DNA of 64,000 bases from Paracoccus stylophorae (GTDB lineage Bacteria; Pseudomonadota; Alphaproteobacteria; Rhodobacterales; Rhodobacteraceae), in assembly GCF_028553765.1 (NCBI RefSeq), contig NZ_CP067134.1:2337001-2401000 (forward strand), in the 5' to 3' direction. This document shows positions 1 through 8,005 of the stretch, piece after piece (position 1 is the stretch's first letter; the number at the start of each line of letters is the position of its first letter). A program made the position numbers and the translations under genes. The notes below the pieces were generated by a model, which worked only from the letters and a program-made list of their open reading frames with translations, was not told the DNA's origin and searched no databases.

Positions 1-213
1 CTGGTGTTCCGGCTGGCGCGGGAGGAACGGGACGCGTGGGTGAACTGGCCTGCGCGCGCGGCGGCGCTGATGGCGGCCGAGCTCTCGGCCTCATCCAGCG
101 ACGCGACGGGCCAGCAGATCACCGTGGAGCCAGCCGCGATGCAGAAGGTCCTGGAGAAACATGTACGCGCCCACCTCGACGAACTCGCCGAGGTCCGGCC
201 CGACTTCCGGTGA
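1..213 (+). CDS. Terminase small subunit, C-terminal part (prophage A)
   Basis: The window opens inside this gene, so only about the last 70 residues are present. They match almost residue for residue the C-terminus of the complete small subunit encoded at 54732-55316 (shared FRLAR-ERDAW, WPAR-AALMA, MQKVLE-HVRA and LAE-RP blocks). Small subunits recognise the packaging site and recruit the large subunit. The 3' end overlaps the large-subunit gene by about 50 nt, as in the second copy. The function is inherited from the second copy and its position; the fragment alone is not diagnostic. Confidence 0.8.
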   Translation: MVFRLAREERDAWVNWPARAAALMAAELSASSSDATGQQITVEPAAMQKVLEKHVRAHLDELAEVRPDFR

Positions 214-2164
214 AGATGACGCGCTGACCGACTTCGACGGCGCGGGCGAGATCTTGCGTGCCTGGGGCAACGGACTCCGGCCCGACCCGGACCTGACCGT
301 TTCGGAATGGGCGGACCGGCACCGGATGCTCTCGGGGCGGGCTTCAGCCGAACCGGGGCGGTATCGCACCGTGCGCACGCCCTACATGCGCGAGATCATG
401 GACCGGCTGTCGCCGGGGGATCCCACGCAGCGGATCGTGTTCATGAAGGCGGCGCAGGTCGGCGCGACCGAGGCGGGCAACAACTGGATCGGGTTCGCGA
501 TCCACCAGGCGCCGGGTCCGATGCTGGCGGTCCAGCCGACCGTGGAACTGGCCAAGCGCAACTCGCGCCAGCGCATCGACCCGCTGATCGATGAAAGCCC
601 AGAGCTGCGGGAGCGGGTGAAGCCCGCGCGATCCCGCGATGCGGGCAACACGATGCTCTCGAAGGAGTTCGCGGGCGGCATCCTGATCATGACGGGCGCG
701 AACTCGGCGGTCGGGCTTCGGTCCACCCCGGCGCGCTACATCTTCCTCGACGAGGTCGACGCCTATCCCGCCTCGGCCGACGAGGAAGGCGATCCGGTCA
801 CGCTCGCCGAGGCGCGCTCCCTGACCTTCGCCCACCGGCGCAAGGTGCTGCTGGTCTCGACGCCCACGATCCGGGGGCTGTCGCGCATCGAGCGCGAGTA
901 CGAGGCCAGCGACCAGCGTCGGTTCTTCGTGCCGTGCCCACAATGCGGCCACGCACAATGGCTGAAGTTCGACCGGCTGCGCTGGCAAAAGGGCCGCCCG
1001 GAGACGGCCGAGTATCACTGCGAGGGCTGCGACGCGGCAATCGCGGAACACCACAAGACGGCGATGTTGGAGGGCGGCGAATGGCGGGCGACCGCCACGG
1101 CCGCCGATCCGATCACGGTCGGGTATCACCTTTCGGCGCTCTATTCGCCGATCGGCTGGCTGAGCTGGGAGCGGATCGTGCGGTCATGGGAAGCAGCCCA
1201 AGGGTCGGACGAGGCGATCAAGGCGTTCCGCAACACGATCCTCGGCGAGACATGGGTCGAGACCGGGGAAGCGCCCGACTGGCAGCGGCTCTACGACCGG
1301 CGCGAACGCTGGAAATCCGGCACGGTGCCAGCAGGCGGGTTGTTCCTGACAGCCGGAGCCGACGTGCAGAAGGACCGGATCGAGGTCGATGTCTGGGCCT
1401 GGGGTCGCGGCTTGGAAAGCTGGCTCGTCGATCACGTCGTCATCGAGGGCGGGCCCGACCGGCACGACGCCTGGTCGGAGCTGACCGCGCTGCTGGACAG
1501 GTCCTGGCCGCATGAACGCCGCGCGCAACTTCGCATCGCCCGGCTTGCCATCGACACGGGCTATGAGGCTCCGGCAGTCTACTCCTGGTCCCGGGCGCAA
1601 GGGTTTGGGCAGGTGTCGCCGGTGAAAGGCGTCGAGGGGTTCAACCGTTCGAGCCCGGTATCGGGGCCGACATTTGTCGATGCGACCGAGGGCGGCAAAC
1701 GTCTGCGGCGCGGGGCGCGTCTCTGGACCGTGGCGGTGTCGACCTTCAAGGCCGAGACCTATCGCTTCCTGCGGCTGGAGCGCCCGACCGAGGAAGAGAT
1801 GGTTGAAGGGGCCGCGTTCCCGCCCGGCTCGGTGCACCTGCCGCACTGGGTGGAGAACGAATGGCTGAAGCAGTTCGTGGCCGAACAGCTGGTGACGGTG
1901 CGCACGAAGCGCGGCTTCGCCCGGCTGGAATGGCAGAAACTGCGCGAACGCAACGAGGCGCTGGACTGCCGGGTCTATGCCCGCGCCGCCGCTTGGATCG
2001 CGGGCGCGGACCGCTGGCCCGACGAGAAATGGCGCGACCTCGAGGATCAGCTCGGGGCCGCGCCCACCGACACCGATCCCGCCGGGCAGATCAACCGGCC
2101 GGGACAGGCCCCGCGGGGCAAGCGCCGCTCCGACTGGCTCGGACGGCGCGGAGGATGGTTCTGA
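161..2164 (+). CDS. Phage terminase large subunit, GpA family (prophage A)
   Basis: This is a packaging ATPase/nuclease of 667 residues, normal for the lambda GpA family. A deviant Walker A-like KAAQVGATE lies at about residues 95-103 and a Walker B motif IFLDEVD at 194-200. The SAT-type TPTIRG follows, then a four-cysteine knuckle (C259, C262, C287, C290) typical of GpA proteins. The ATG at 161 is chosen because GGAG lies four bases upstream and the same overlapping arrangement recurs at 55264. It is very similar along its length to the copy at 55264-57258. A gpW-like gene follows after one base. It pumps DNA into proheads through the portal encoded downstream. Confidence 0.95.
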   Translation: MYAPTSTNSPRSGPTSGEDDALTDFDGAGEILRAWGNGLRPDPDLTVSEWADRHRMLSGRASAEPGRYRTVRTPYMREIMDRLSPGDPTQRIVFMKAAQVGATEAGNNWIGFAIHQAPGPMLAVQPTVELAKRNSRQRIDPLIDESPELRERVKPARSRDAGNTMLSKEFAGGILIMTGANSAVGLRSTPARYIFLDEVDAYPASADEEGDPVTLAEARSLTFAHRRKVLLVSTPTIRGLSRIEREYEASDQRRFFVPCPQCGHAQWLKFDRLRWQKGRPETAEYHCEGCDAAIAEHHKTAMLEGGEWRATATAADPITVGYHLSALYSPIGWLSWERIVRSWEAAQGSDEAIKAFRNTILGETWVETGEAPDWQRLYDRRERWKSGTVPAGGLFLTAGADVQKDRIEVDVWAWGRGLESWLVDHVVIEGGPDRHDAWSELTALLDRSWPHERRAQLRIARLAIDTGYEAPAVYSWSRAQGFGQVSPVKGVEGFNRSSPVSGPTFVDATEGGKRLRRGARLWTVAVSTFKAETYRFLRLERPTEEEMVEGAAFPPGSVHLPHWVENEWLKQFVAEQLVTVRTKRGFARLEWQKLRERNEALDCRVYARAAAWIAGADRWPDEKWRDLEDQLGAAPTDTDPAGQINRPGQAPRGKRRSDWLGRRGGWF

Positions 2165-2165
2165 C

Positions 2166-2375
2166 ATGACCGACTGGACGGAAACCGAGCTCTCGGCGCT
2201 GCGCCGGGCCTATGCCAGCGGCACGACCCGGGTCAGCTACGACGGCAAGTCGGTGGACTACGGTTCGGCCGAGGACCTGCTCGCCCGCATCCGCACCATC
2301 GAGCGCGCCATCGCGGGCGTCAGCCGACCGCTGCCGGTGGCGGGGCTGGCGGGCTTCTCGCGCGGGGATCGCTGA
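2166..2375 (+). CDS. Head-tail joining protein, gpW-like
   Basis: A 69-residue protein between terminase and portal, the place occupied by gpW-type head-tail joiners in lambdoid phages. Its core [10 protein letters not shown] followed by a helix rich in acidic and basic residues matches the second copy at 58284-58499 and the usual gpW/DUF6148-like pattern. The ATG at 2166 begins one base after the terminase stop; longer readings would run back into terminase. The stop overlaps the portal start (TGATG), so translation is probably coupled. It likely plugs the portal and connects head to tail. Confidence 0.75.
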   Translation: MTDWTETELSALRRAYASGTTRVSYDGKSVDYGSAEDLLARIRTIERAIAGVSRPLPVAGLAGFSRGDR

Positions 2376-3919
2376 TGTCGGCGACCTGGTTCGACCACGC
2401 CATCGCCACGGTGGCCCCACGCATGGCCGCGCGCCGCGTGATGGCGCGTCAGGTGTTCGAGACCCTGACGCGGGGCTATGACGGGGCCGCGCGCGGACGG
2501 CGGACAGAGGGCTGGCGCGCGCCGGGATCCTCCGCCGATACCGAGATCGGCGTGGCCGGGGCGCTTTTGCGCGACCGGATGCGCGATCTCGTGCGCAACA
2601 ACCCGCATGCGGCCAAGGCCGTGGCGGTGCTGGTGAACAACATCATCGGCGCGGGCATCATGCCGCGCGCCGCCAGCGGCGACGACACGCTCGACCGTAT
2701 GGTCGATGCGCTGTTCGAACGCTGGACGGCGGAGTGCGACGCCGATGGCCAGCTCGACTTCTACGGTCTGCAGACGCTGATCTGCCGCGAGATGGTCGAG
2801 GCGGGCGAGGTGCTGGTGCGCCGCCGCCTCCGGCGATCCTCGGACGGTCTGCCCGTGCCGCTGCAACTGCAGGTGCTGGAGGCCGACTTCCTCGACGCCA
2901 CCAAATCCGGCGCCATCGGCGCGGGGCGGCTGGTGCAGGGGATCGAGTTCGACCCGGTCGGCAAGCGCCGGGCCTACTGGCTGCACTCCGAGCATCCGGG
3001 CGACGCCTATGGCGCCTTGCAGAACGGGTTGCAGAGCCGCCCGGTCCCGGCGAGCGAGATCGCCCATGTCTACGAGAAGCAGCGCACGCAGGCGCGCGGC
3101 GTCCCCTGGGGCGCGCCGGTGATCCGCAGCTTGCGCGATCTCGACGATTACGAGGTGGCGGAACTGGTCCGCAAGAAGACCGAGGCCTGTGTCACCGCCA
3201 TTGTCTTCGGCGACGAAGAGGCGCAACAGGGCATCGCGCCCTCGGTGGTCGATGCGGATGGCAACCGGGTCGAGCAGTTCGAGCCGGGGCTGATCGCCTA
3301 TGCGCGCGGCGGCAAGGACATCCGCTTCAACCAGCCTTCGGCCACCGGAGGCTATGGCGAATACAAACGGGCGAGCCTGCACACCATCTCGGCGGGGTTC
3401 CGGGTGCCCTACGAGTTGCTGACCGGGGACCTGTCCCAGGTGAATTATTCCTCGATCCGGGCTGGGCTGGTTGAGTTCCGCCGCCAGATCGACGCGGTGC
3501 AATGGCAGCTCTTTATCCCGATGTTCTGCGCGCCGGTCTGGCGGTGGTTCACCGAGGCCGCATGGGCCGCGGGGCAGATCCCGTCGCCCATCGTACCGGT
3601 CGAATGGTCGCCGCCGAAGTTCGAGGCGGTCGATCCGCAGAAGGATGCGATGGCCAACCTGCTGTCGATCCGCTCGGGCACCATGACGCTGGCCGAGGTG
3701 ATCGCGAAACAGGGCCGCAACCCCGACGCGGTGCTGGCCGAGATCGCCGCGACCAACGCCAAGCTCGACGCGCTGGGGCTGGTGCTCGACAGCGACCCAC
3801 GCCGCGTCACCAAGACGGGCAGTGCACAGACCAGCGATCCGGCGACCGATACCGCCGCTGACGACCCCTCCGCCGATGCGGATGAAACCGACCCGGCGCA
3901 GGCCGACCAACAGGACTGA
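2375..3919 (+). CDS. Phage portal protein, lambda family
   Basis: This 514-residue protein is the expected size for lambda gpB-type portals, the dodecameric ring through which DNA enters the head. Supporting features are the N-terminal stretch around NNPHAAKAVAVLVNNIIGAG, the DFYGLQTLICREMVEAGEVLVRR segment characteristic of the family, and the later LTGDLSQVNYSSIRAG block. The DFYGLQ segment recurs in the truncated portal at 58504. It overlaps gpW by one base and is followed four bases later by the protease-capsid gene. The C-terminal 40 residues are acidic and low complexity. Confidence 0.93.
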   Translation: MSATWFDHAIATVAPRMAARRVMARQVFETLTRGYDGAARGRRTEGWRAPGSSADTEIGVAGALLRDRMRDLVRNNPHAAKAVAVLVNNIIGAGIMPRAASGDDTLDRMVDALFERWTAECDADGQLDFYGLQTLICREMVEAGEVLVRRRLRRSSDGLPVPLQLQVLEADFLDATKSGAIGAGRLVQGIEFDPVGKRRAYWLHSEHPGDAYGALQNGLQSRPVPASEIAHVYEKQRTQARGVPWGAPVIRSLRDLDDYEVAELVRKKTEACVTAIVFGDEEAQQGIAPSVVDADGNRVEQFEPGLIAYARGGKDIRFNQPSATGGYGEYKRASLHTISAGFRVPYELLTGDLSQVNYSSIRAGLVEFRRQIDAVQWQLFIPMFCAPVWRWFTEAAWAAGQIPSPIVPVEWSPPKFEAVDPQKDAMANLLSIRSGTMTLAEVIAKQGRNPDAVLAEIAATNAKLDALGLVLDSDPRRVTKTGSAQTSDPATDTAADDPSADADETDPAQADQQD

Positions 3920-3923
3920 CCCC

Positions 3924-5981
3924 ATGGACACGATGATCGAACTGCCGGCCATGCGCCGGTCGGCGGAGCTTGCGCCGAACACGGCCGATGCCGACACCCG
4001 CACCGTCGAGGTGGTCTGGTCGGCCGGGGCGCGCGTTCGTCGCGCGACCTTCTTCGGCGAGCCCTATGACGAGGAGCTGAGCCTCGATCCCGCCCATGTC
4101 CGGCTCGACCGGCTGAACGCGGGCGCGCCCTTCCTGAAGGTGCACGAGCTCGACACGCTCGACGCGGTGATCGGCTCGGTCGTGCCGGGCTCGGCCCGGA
4201 TCGAGAATGGGCGCGGCATCGCGCTGGTGCGGATCAGCGAGCGCGCCGACGTCGAGCCGATCTGGCGCGACATCCAGGCCGGGCACATCCGCGCGGTCTC
4301 CATCGGCTACCAGGTCCACCGCTTCGAGGTCTCGAAACCCGAAGCCGCCCGCGAACTCTGGCGCGCGGTGGACTGGACGCCCTTCGAGGTCTCCGCCGTC
4401 GCGGTCGGCGCCGACCCCGCCGCGGGCTTCCGCGCCCAGTATCCTCTTCACGACTGCGTCCTGCACCGCCGGGACGCCCCTTCCACAACGAAAGGACCGA
4501 TCCCGATGACGGACAAGACCCAGACCCCGGCGAGCGACGCCGCAACCCCCGCCACCACCCAGCCGACCGCGCCGGTCGCAACCGAGGACACCCCCATGAC
4601 CGAGCCGAAAGCCGCTGCGCCCGACCCGAAGGTCGCGGCCAGCGATACGCGCAGCCAGCCGAAGACGCAGGCCACACCCGCGCCCGACACCGAGGCTGTC
4701 GCGACCCGCGCCCGCGAGGCGGAGCGCGACCGCGTCTCCACGATCTACGATCTGGCCGGGCGGCTGAACCTCGAGCGCGGCTTCGCCGAGGATCTGGTCA
4801 AGCGCGGCGTCAGCGTCGACGAGTCCCGCCGCCTGATCCTCGATCAGGTCGCCGCGAAGTCGGACGAGACCAGGACCTTCCCCCATGTCTCTGTCCCCCT
4901 CGGTGGACGGGACGAGCGCATCACCCGCCGCGACGCGGTGGCGAACGCGCTCCTCCACCGCTACAGCCCGACGCTCTTCCAGCTGGAGGACGCCGCCCGG
5001 CAGTATCGCGGCATGACACTGCTGGAACTCGCCCGCGAAAGCCTCGGCAATGCCGGGGTGAACACCCGGGGCCTCTCGCGTGACGAAGTGGCGACGCGGG
5101 CCCTGCACTCGACCTCGGACTTCCCCGAGATCCTGTCAGCCGTCACCAACAAGACCCTGCGGCAGGCCTACGAGGCCTATCCCCGCACCTTCATGCTGTT
5201 CTGCCGTCAGGTGCTCGCCACCGACTTCAAGGCGATGCACCGGGTGCAGCTCGGCGAAGCGCCGCAGCTGCTGGAGGTCGGCGAGAGCGGCGAGTTCAAG
5301 CGCGGGACGCTCGGCGAGAGCAAGGAGAGCTACAAGGTCAAGACCTATGGCCGGGTGGTCGCCATCACCCGCCAGACGCTGATCAACGACGATCTCGACG
5401 CCTTCACCCGGATCCCCGCGATGTACGGCAACTCCATCGCGCAGCTGGAGTCGGACGTGGTCTGGGGAATCATCACCGCAAACCCGGCGATGGCCGACGG
5501 CAACGCGCTGTTCCACACCACCCACAAGAACCTCGCCGGGACGGGTGCCGCGCTCGACGTCAGCAGCGTCGGTGCGGCCCGCGCTGCCATGGCCAAGCAG
5601 ACGGGGCTCGACAAGAAGACGGTGCTGAACGTCCGCCCGGCCTTCCTGATCGTGCCCGCGTCGCTGGAACTGAAAGCCGAGCAGCTGGTCGCCCAGAACC
5701 TGGTGCCCGCCGCGACCTCCAGCGTGGTGCCGCAGTCGATCCGCACCCTCGCGCCCATCAGCGAGCCCCGGCTCGACGCCGCCAGCGAGACCGCCTGGTA
5801 TCTGGCGGCCAGCCCGAACCAGATCGACACCATCGAATACGCCTATCTCGAGGGTCAGCAGGGCGCCTACATCGAAACCCGCAACGGCTTCGACGTCGAC
5901 GGCGTCGAGATCAAGTGCCGCCTCGACTTCGGCGCCAAGGCCATCGACTGGCGCGGCCTCTATCGTAATCCCGGCGCGTGA
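3924..5981 (+). CDS. Prohead protease fused to major capsid protein
   Basis: A single 685-residue reading frame carries two normally separate activities. Residues 1-190 look like an HK97-type (U35) prohead protease, with H74 in KVHELDTLDAV and S126 in RAVSIGYQ as likely catalytic residues and an acidic third position in TPFEVSAVAVG. Residues 195-270 are a Pro/Ala/Thr-rich linker. Residues 280-685 resemble a Mu-type major head subunit (TLINDDLDAF, FHTTHKNLAG, YLEGQQGAYIETRNG). The ATG at 3924 lies five bases after the portal stop; upstream codons belong to the portal. Protease and shell are probably separated by self-cleavage or by the internal start at 4506. Confidence 0.9.
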   Translation: MDTMIELPAMRRSAELAPNTADADTRTVEVVWSAGARVRRATFFGEPYDEELSLDPAHVRLDRLNAGAPFLKVHELDTLDAVIGSVVPGSARIENGRGIALVRISERADVEPIWRDIQAGHIRAVSIGYQVHRFEVSKPEAARELWRAVDWTPFEVSAVAVGADPAAGFRAQYPLHDCVLHRRDAPSTTKGPIPMTDKTQTPASDAATPATTQPTAPVATEDTPMTEPKAAAPDPKVAASDTRSQPKTQATPAPDTEAVATRAREAERDRVSTIYDLAGRLNLERGFAEDLVKRGVSVDESRRLILDQVAAKSDETRTFPHVSVPLGGRDERITRRDAVANALLHRYSPTLFQLEDAARQYRGMTLLELARESLGNAGVNTRGLSRDEVATRALHSTSDFPEILSAVTNKTLRQAYEAYPRTFMLFCRQVLATDFKAMHRVQLGEAPQLLEVGESGEFKRGTLGESKESYKVKTYGRVVAITRQTLINDDLDAFTRIPAMYGNSIAQLESDVVWGIITANPAMADGNALFHTTHKNLAGTGAALDVSSVGAARAAMAKQTGLDKKTVLNVRPAFLIVPASLELKAEQLVAQNLVPAATSSVVPQSIRTLAPISEPRLDAASETAWYLAASPNQIDTIEYAYLEGQQGAYIETRNGFDVDGVEIKCRLDFGAKAIDWRGLYRNPGA
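4493..4508 (+). promoter_or_regulatory. Candidate internal ribosome binding site and start (capsid/scaffold)
   Basis: Inside the protease-capsid gene, AAAGGA is followed after a short spacer by an in-frame ATG at 4506 (reading MTDKTQTPAS). It falls exactly between the protease domain and the linker. This recalls the nested scaffold start of lambda C/Nu3. It would give a capsid chain without the protease. Seen in sequence; use of the start is inferred. Confidence 0.4.
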
Positions 5982-5993
5982 GGTCGGGCGTCG

Positions 5994-6569
5994 ATGAATG
6001 TCGATGATCGACGGGGGGCGGTGCCGATCCCGGACTTCGCTGGCTACTTTGTCGGACCGGCCGGTCATGTGTGGAGCGCGCATCGAAAAGGCAGAACGCC
6101 GAAAGATGCGCACTCGCCATGGCTGGATCGTGCGGACTGGCGCCCGCTCCATCCGTGGCGCGACCACGAGGGCTACCTCCACTACACACTTGTTTGCAGC
6201 GGCGGCATCGACCGGCAGCGGATCGCCCTGCACATTCTCGTCGCGGCGGCGTTCATCGGCCCGCGCCCCGAAGGATTGGTCGTTGCCCACCTCGATGGCG
6301 ACAAGTCCAACAATCGGGCCGACAACCTCGCTTATGTCTCGCAGCGCGAGAACATCGAGCACAAGCGGATGCACGGCACGATGGCCTGCGGCGACCGTTC
6401 GCATCTGTCGCGCATGACCGACCGCCAGTGCCTGCGCATGCTCGACTGCCTCAGGGTGGGCTACTCGCGCCGCGAGGTAGCCGGCGCATTTGGCGTCTCC
6501 GTGGCCCATGTCGCGGCCCTGAAGACCGGCCGCATCCGAAAACACCTCACCGCCAACCGACACACATGA
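5994..6569 (+). CDS. HNH endonuclease
   Basis: A 191-residue protein with a NUMOD4-like N-terminus (IPDFAGYFVGPAGHVWS) and an HNH_3-type core, H-L-D-G-D-K-S-N-N-R-A-D-N-L, at about residues 97-110. A C-terminal helix-turn-helix-like segment (YSRREVAGAFGVSVAHVAALK) resembles those of homing endonucleases. It sits between capsid and decoration genes, a usual location for phage HNH enzymes acting as homing nucleases or packaging partners. The same region of prophage B is lost, so presence there cannot be compared. Confidence 0.85.
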   Translation: MNVDDRRGAVPIPDFAGYFVGPAGHVWSAHRKGRTPKDAHSPWLDRADWRPLHPWRDHEGYLHYTLVCSGGIDRQRIALHILVAAAFIGPRPEGLVVAHLDGDKSNNRADNLAYVSQRENIEHKRMHGTMACGDRSHLSRMTDRQCLRMLDCLRVGYSRREVAGAFGVSVAHVAALKTGRIRKHLTANRHT

Positions 6570-6581
6570 AAGAGGTCCCCC

Positions 6582-6917
6582 ATGAAAAACTTCGTCCAGC
6601 CCGGCAACACCATCACCCTGACCGCGCCCTATGCCGTCGCCTCCGGCGATGGCCTGCTCGTCGGTTCCATCTTCGGCGTGGCCTCCGGCACCGCCGCCCT
6701 CGGCGAAACGGTCGAGACCGCGCTCACCGGCGTCTTCGACCTCACCAAGATCGGCTCGCAGGCCTGGACCGTCGGGGCCAAGGTCTATTGGGACGACACC
6801 AACAAGCGCTGCACGACGGTCGCCACCGACAACACCCTCATCGGCGTGACCGTCGAGGCGGTGGCGAGCGGCGCGGGCGACATCATCGGTCGGGTGCGCC
6901 TGAACGCGGCCTTCTGA
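6582..6917 (+). CDS. Capsid decoration protein, DUF2190 family
   Basis: A 111-residue protein whose pattern fits DUF2190: N-terminal MKNFVQPGNTITLTAPYAV, SGDGLLVGSIFGVAS, then GAKVYWDDTNKRCT and a terminal IIGRVRLNAAF. DUF2190 proteins are found next to capsid genes and are thought to coat or stabilise the shell. It has a good Shine-Dalgarno (AAAGAGG) before the ATG. Its stop overlaps the next ATG (TGATG), so it is co-translated with the head-tail gene. Confidence 0.85.
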   Translation: MKNFVQPGNTITLTAPYAVASGDGLLVGSIFGVASGTAALGETVETALTGVFDLTKIGSQAWTVGAKVYWDDTNKRCTTVATDNTLIGVTVEAVASGAGDIIGRVRLNAAF

Positions 6918-7228
6918 TGAGCGCCTTCGCCGCTGCCGTGGGCGCGCTCTTCGCCGATCCGAACATCGGCCGGGACGCGGTCTACATCGCCGACGGCGGC
7001 GCGCCGGTTCTGGTGCGCGTCGTCGCCCGGCGCGCGGATACCGTCTCCGACTTCGGCGATGCGCGGCTCTGGTCCGAGACCACCCGGATCGACCTGCGCG
7101 TCGCCGAAGTCGCGAACCCGCGCCCCGGGGACCGCATCGAAATCGACGGCGACGCCTTCCTCATCCAGGGAGAGCCCGTCCGCGACCGCGAACGGCTCGT
7201 CTGGACCGTCGATCTGAGGCCCGCGTAA
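6917..7228 (+). CDS. Head-tail joining protein
   Basis: A 103-residue mostly beta protein (MSAFAAAVGALFADPNIGRDAVYI, then RPGDRIEIDGDAFLIQGEPVRDRERLVW). Size, fold type and position between decoration and tail-completion genes match the head-tail joining (gpFII/ATPase-neighbour) proteins of Rhodobacter phages. It overlaps both neighbours by one base. The role is assigned from position and pattern and has no catalytic signature. Confidence 0.65.
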   Translation: MSAFAAAVGALFADPNIGRDAVYIADGGAPVLVRVVARRADTVSDFGDARLWSETTRIDLRVAEVANPRPGDRIEIDGDAFLIQGEPVRDRERLVWTVDLRPA

Positions 7229-7872
7229 TGGCCATGAAACTGAAGCTCGACATCGATCCCGACATCGTAGCGATGATGGCGGCCGAGGTCGCGGCCGGTG
7301 AACGCGCTGTGACGGCCGCCATGCGTGAGGCCGGGACTGGGCTGAAGTCGGCCTGGCGGTTGCAGATCACCGGCGCGGAGCTCGGCACACGCCTCGCCAA
7401 CACGATCCGAAGCCAGACGTTTCCGAAGTCCGGCGAAAGCCTGGACGCCGCAGCGCTGGTCTGGTCCCAGGCCCCGGTTATCGTTGGCGCGCATGATACC
7501 GGCCCACTGATCCGCTCCAAGAACGGTTTCTGGCTGGCGATCCCGCTGCCCGCCGCGGGCAAGTCCCTGCGCGGCGGCAGGATCACGCCCGGCGAATGGG
7601 AACGCCGTCGCGGCCTCCGCTTGCGTTTCGTCTATCGCCGGACGGGCCCGAGCCTGCTGGTCGCGGAGGGACGGCTGAACACCAAAGGCCAGGCGGTGGT
7701 ATCGCGCTCGAAGACCGGACGCGGCAAGGTCACCGCGCCGATCTTCCTGCTGGTGCCTCAGGTCAAGCTGCCGAAGCGGCTGGACCTCGCGCGGGATGCG
7801 GACCGGGCGTTGGACAGCGTGCCGGGGTTGATCGTGGCGAACTGGGTGGAGGGGCGAGCAAATCGGACTTGA
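7228..7872 (+). CDS. Tail completion protein, DUF6441-like
   Basis: A 214-residue basic protein beginning MAMKLKLDIDPDIV, with an amphipathic helix and a C-terminal RDADRALDSVPGLIVANWVEG block. I recognise the pattern of the DUF6441 phage family, found between head-tail joiner and tail terminator genes and probably a neck or tail-completion component. It is the last GC-rich gene before the AT-richer insert. Nothing enzymatic is visible. Confidence 0.65.
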   Translation: MAMKLKLDIDPDIVAMMAAEVAAGERAVTAAMREAGTGLKSAWRLQITGAELGTRLANTIRSQTFPKSGESLDAAALVWSQAPVIVGAHDTGPLIRSKNGFWLAIPLPAAGKSLRGGRITPGEWERRRGLRLRFVYRRTGPSLLVAEGRLNTKGQAVVSRSKTGRGKVTAPIFLLVPQVKLPKRLDLARDADRALDSVPGLIVANWVEGRANRT

Positions 7873-7943
7873 CCGAAATGTCTGACGCGATCCTGTCCAG
7901 TAGAATGCGCGCTTGATGGTGCTCGTGACCTTACTCACAAGGA

Positions 7944-7972
7944 TTGAAAAAATCGTCAAAATCGTCAATGAT
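7944..7972 (+). promoter_or_regulatory. Candidate sigma-70-type promoter of the exported-protein insert
   Basis: TTGAAA at 7944-7949 and AATGAT at 7967-7972 are separated by 17 bases, in a locally AT-rich stretch containing two tandem copies of AAATCGTC. It lies 34 bases before the start of the first AT-rich gene. An own promoter would let the two genes be expressed in the lysogen while phage late genes are silent. Inferred from consensus only. Confidence 0.4.
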
Positions 7973-8005
7973 CCGCTTGGTAGCATCTCTAGGGAGGCTA
8001 GTACC

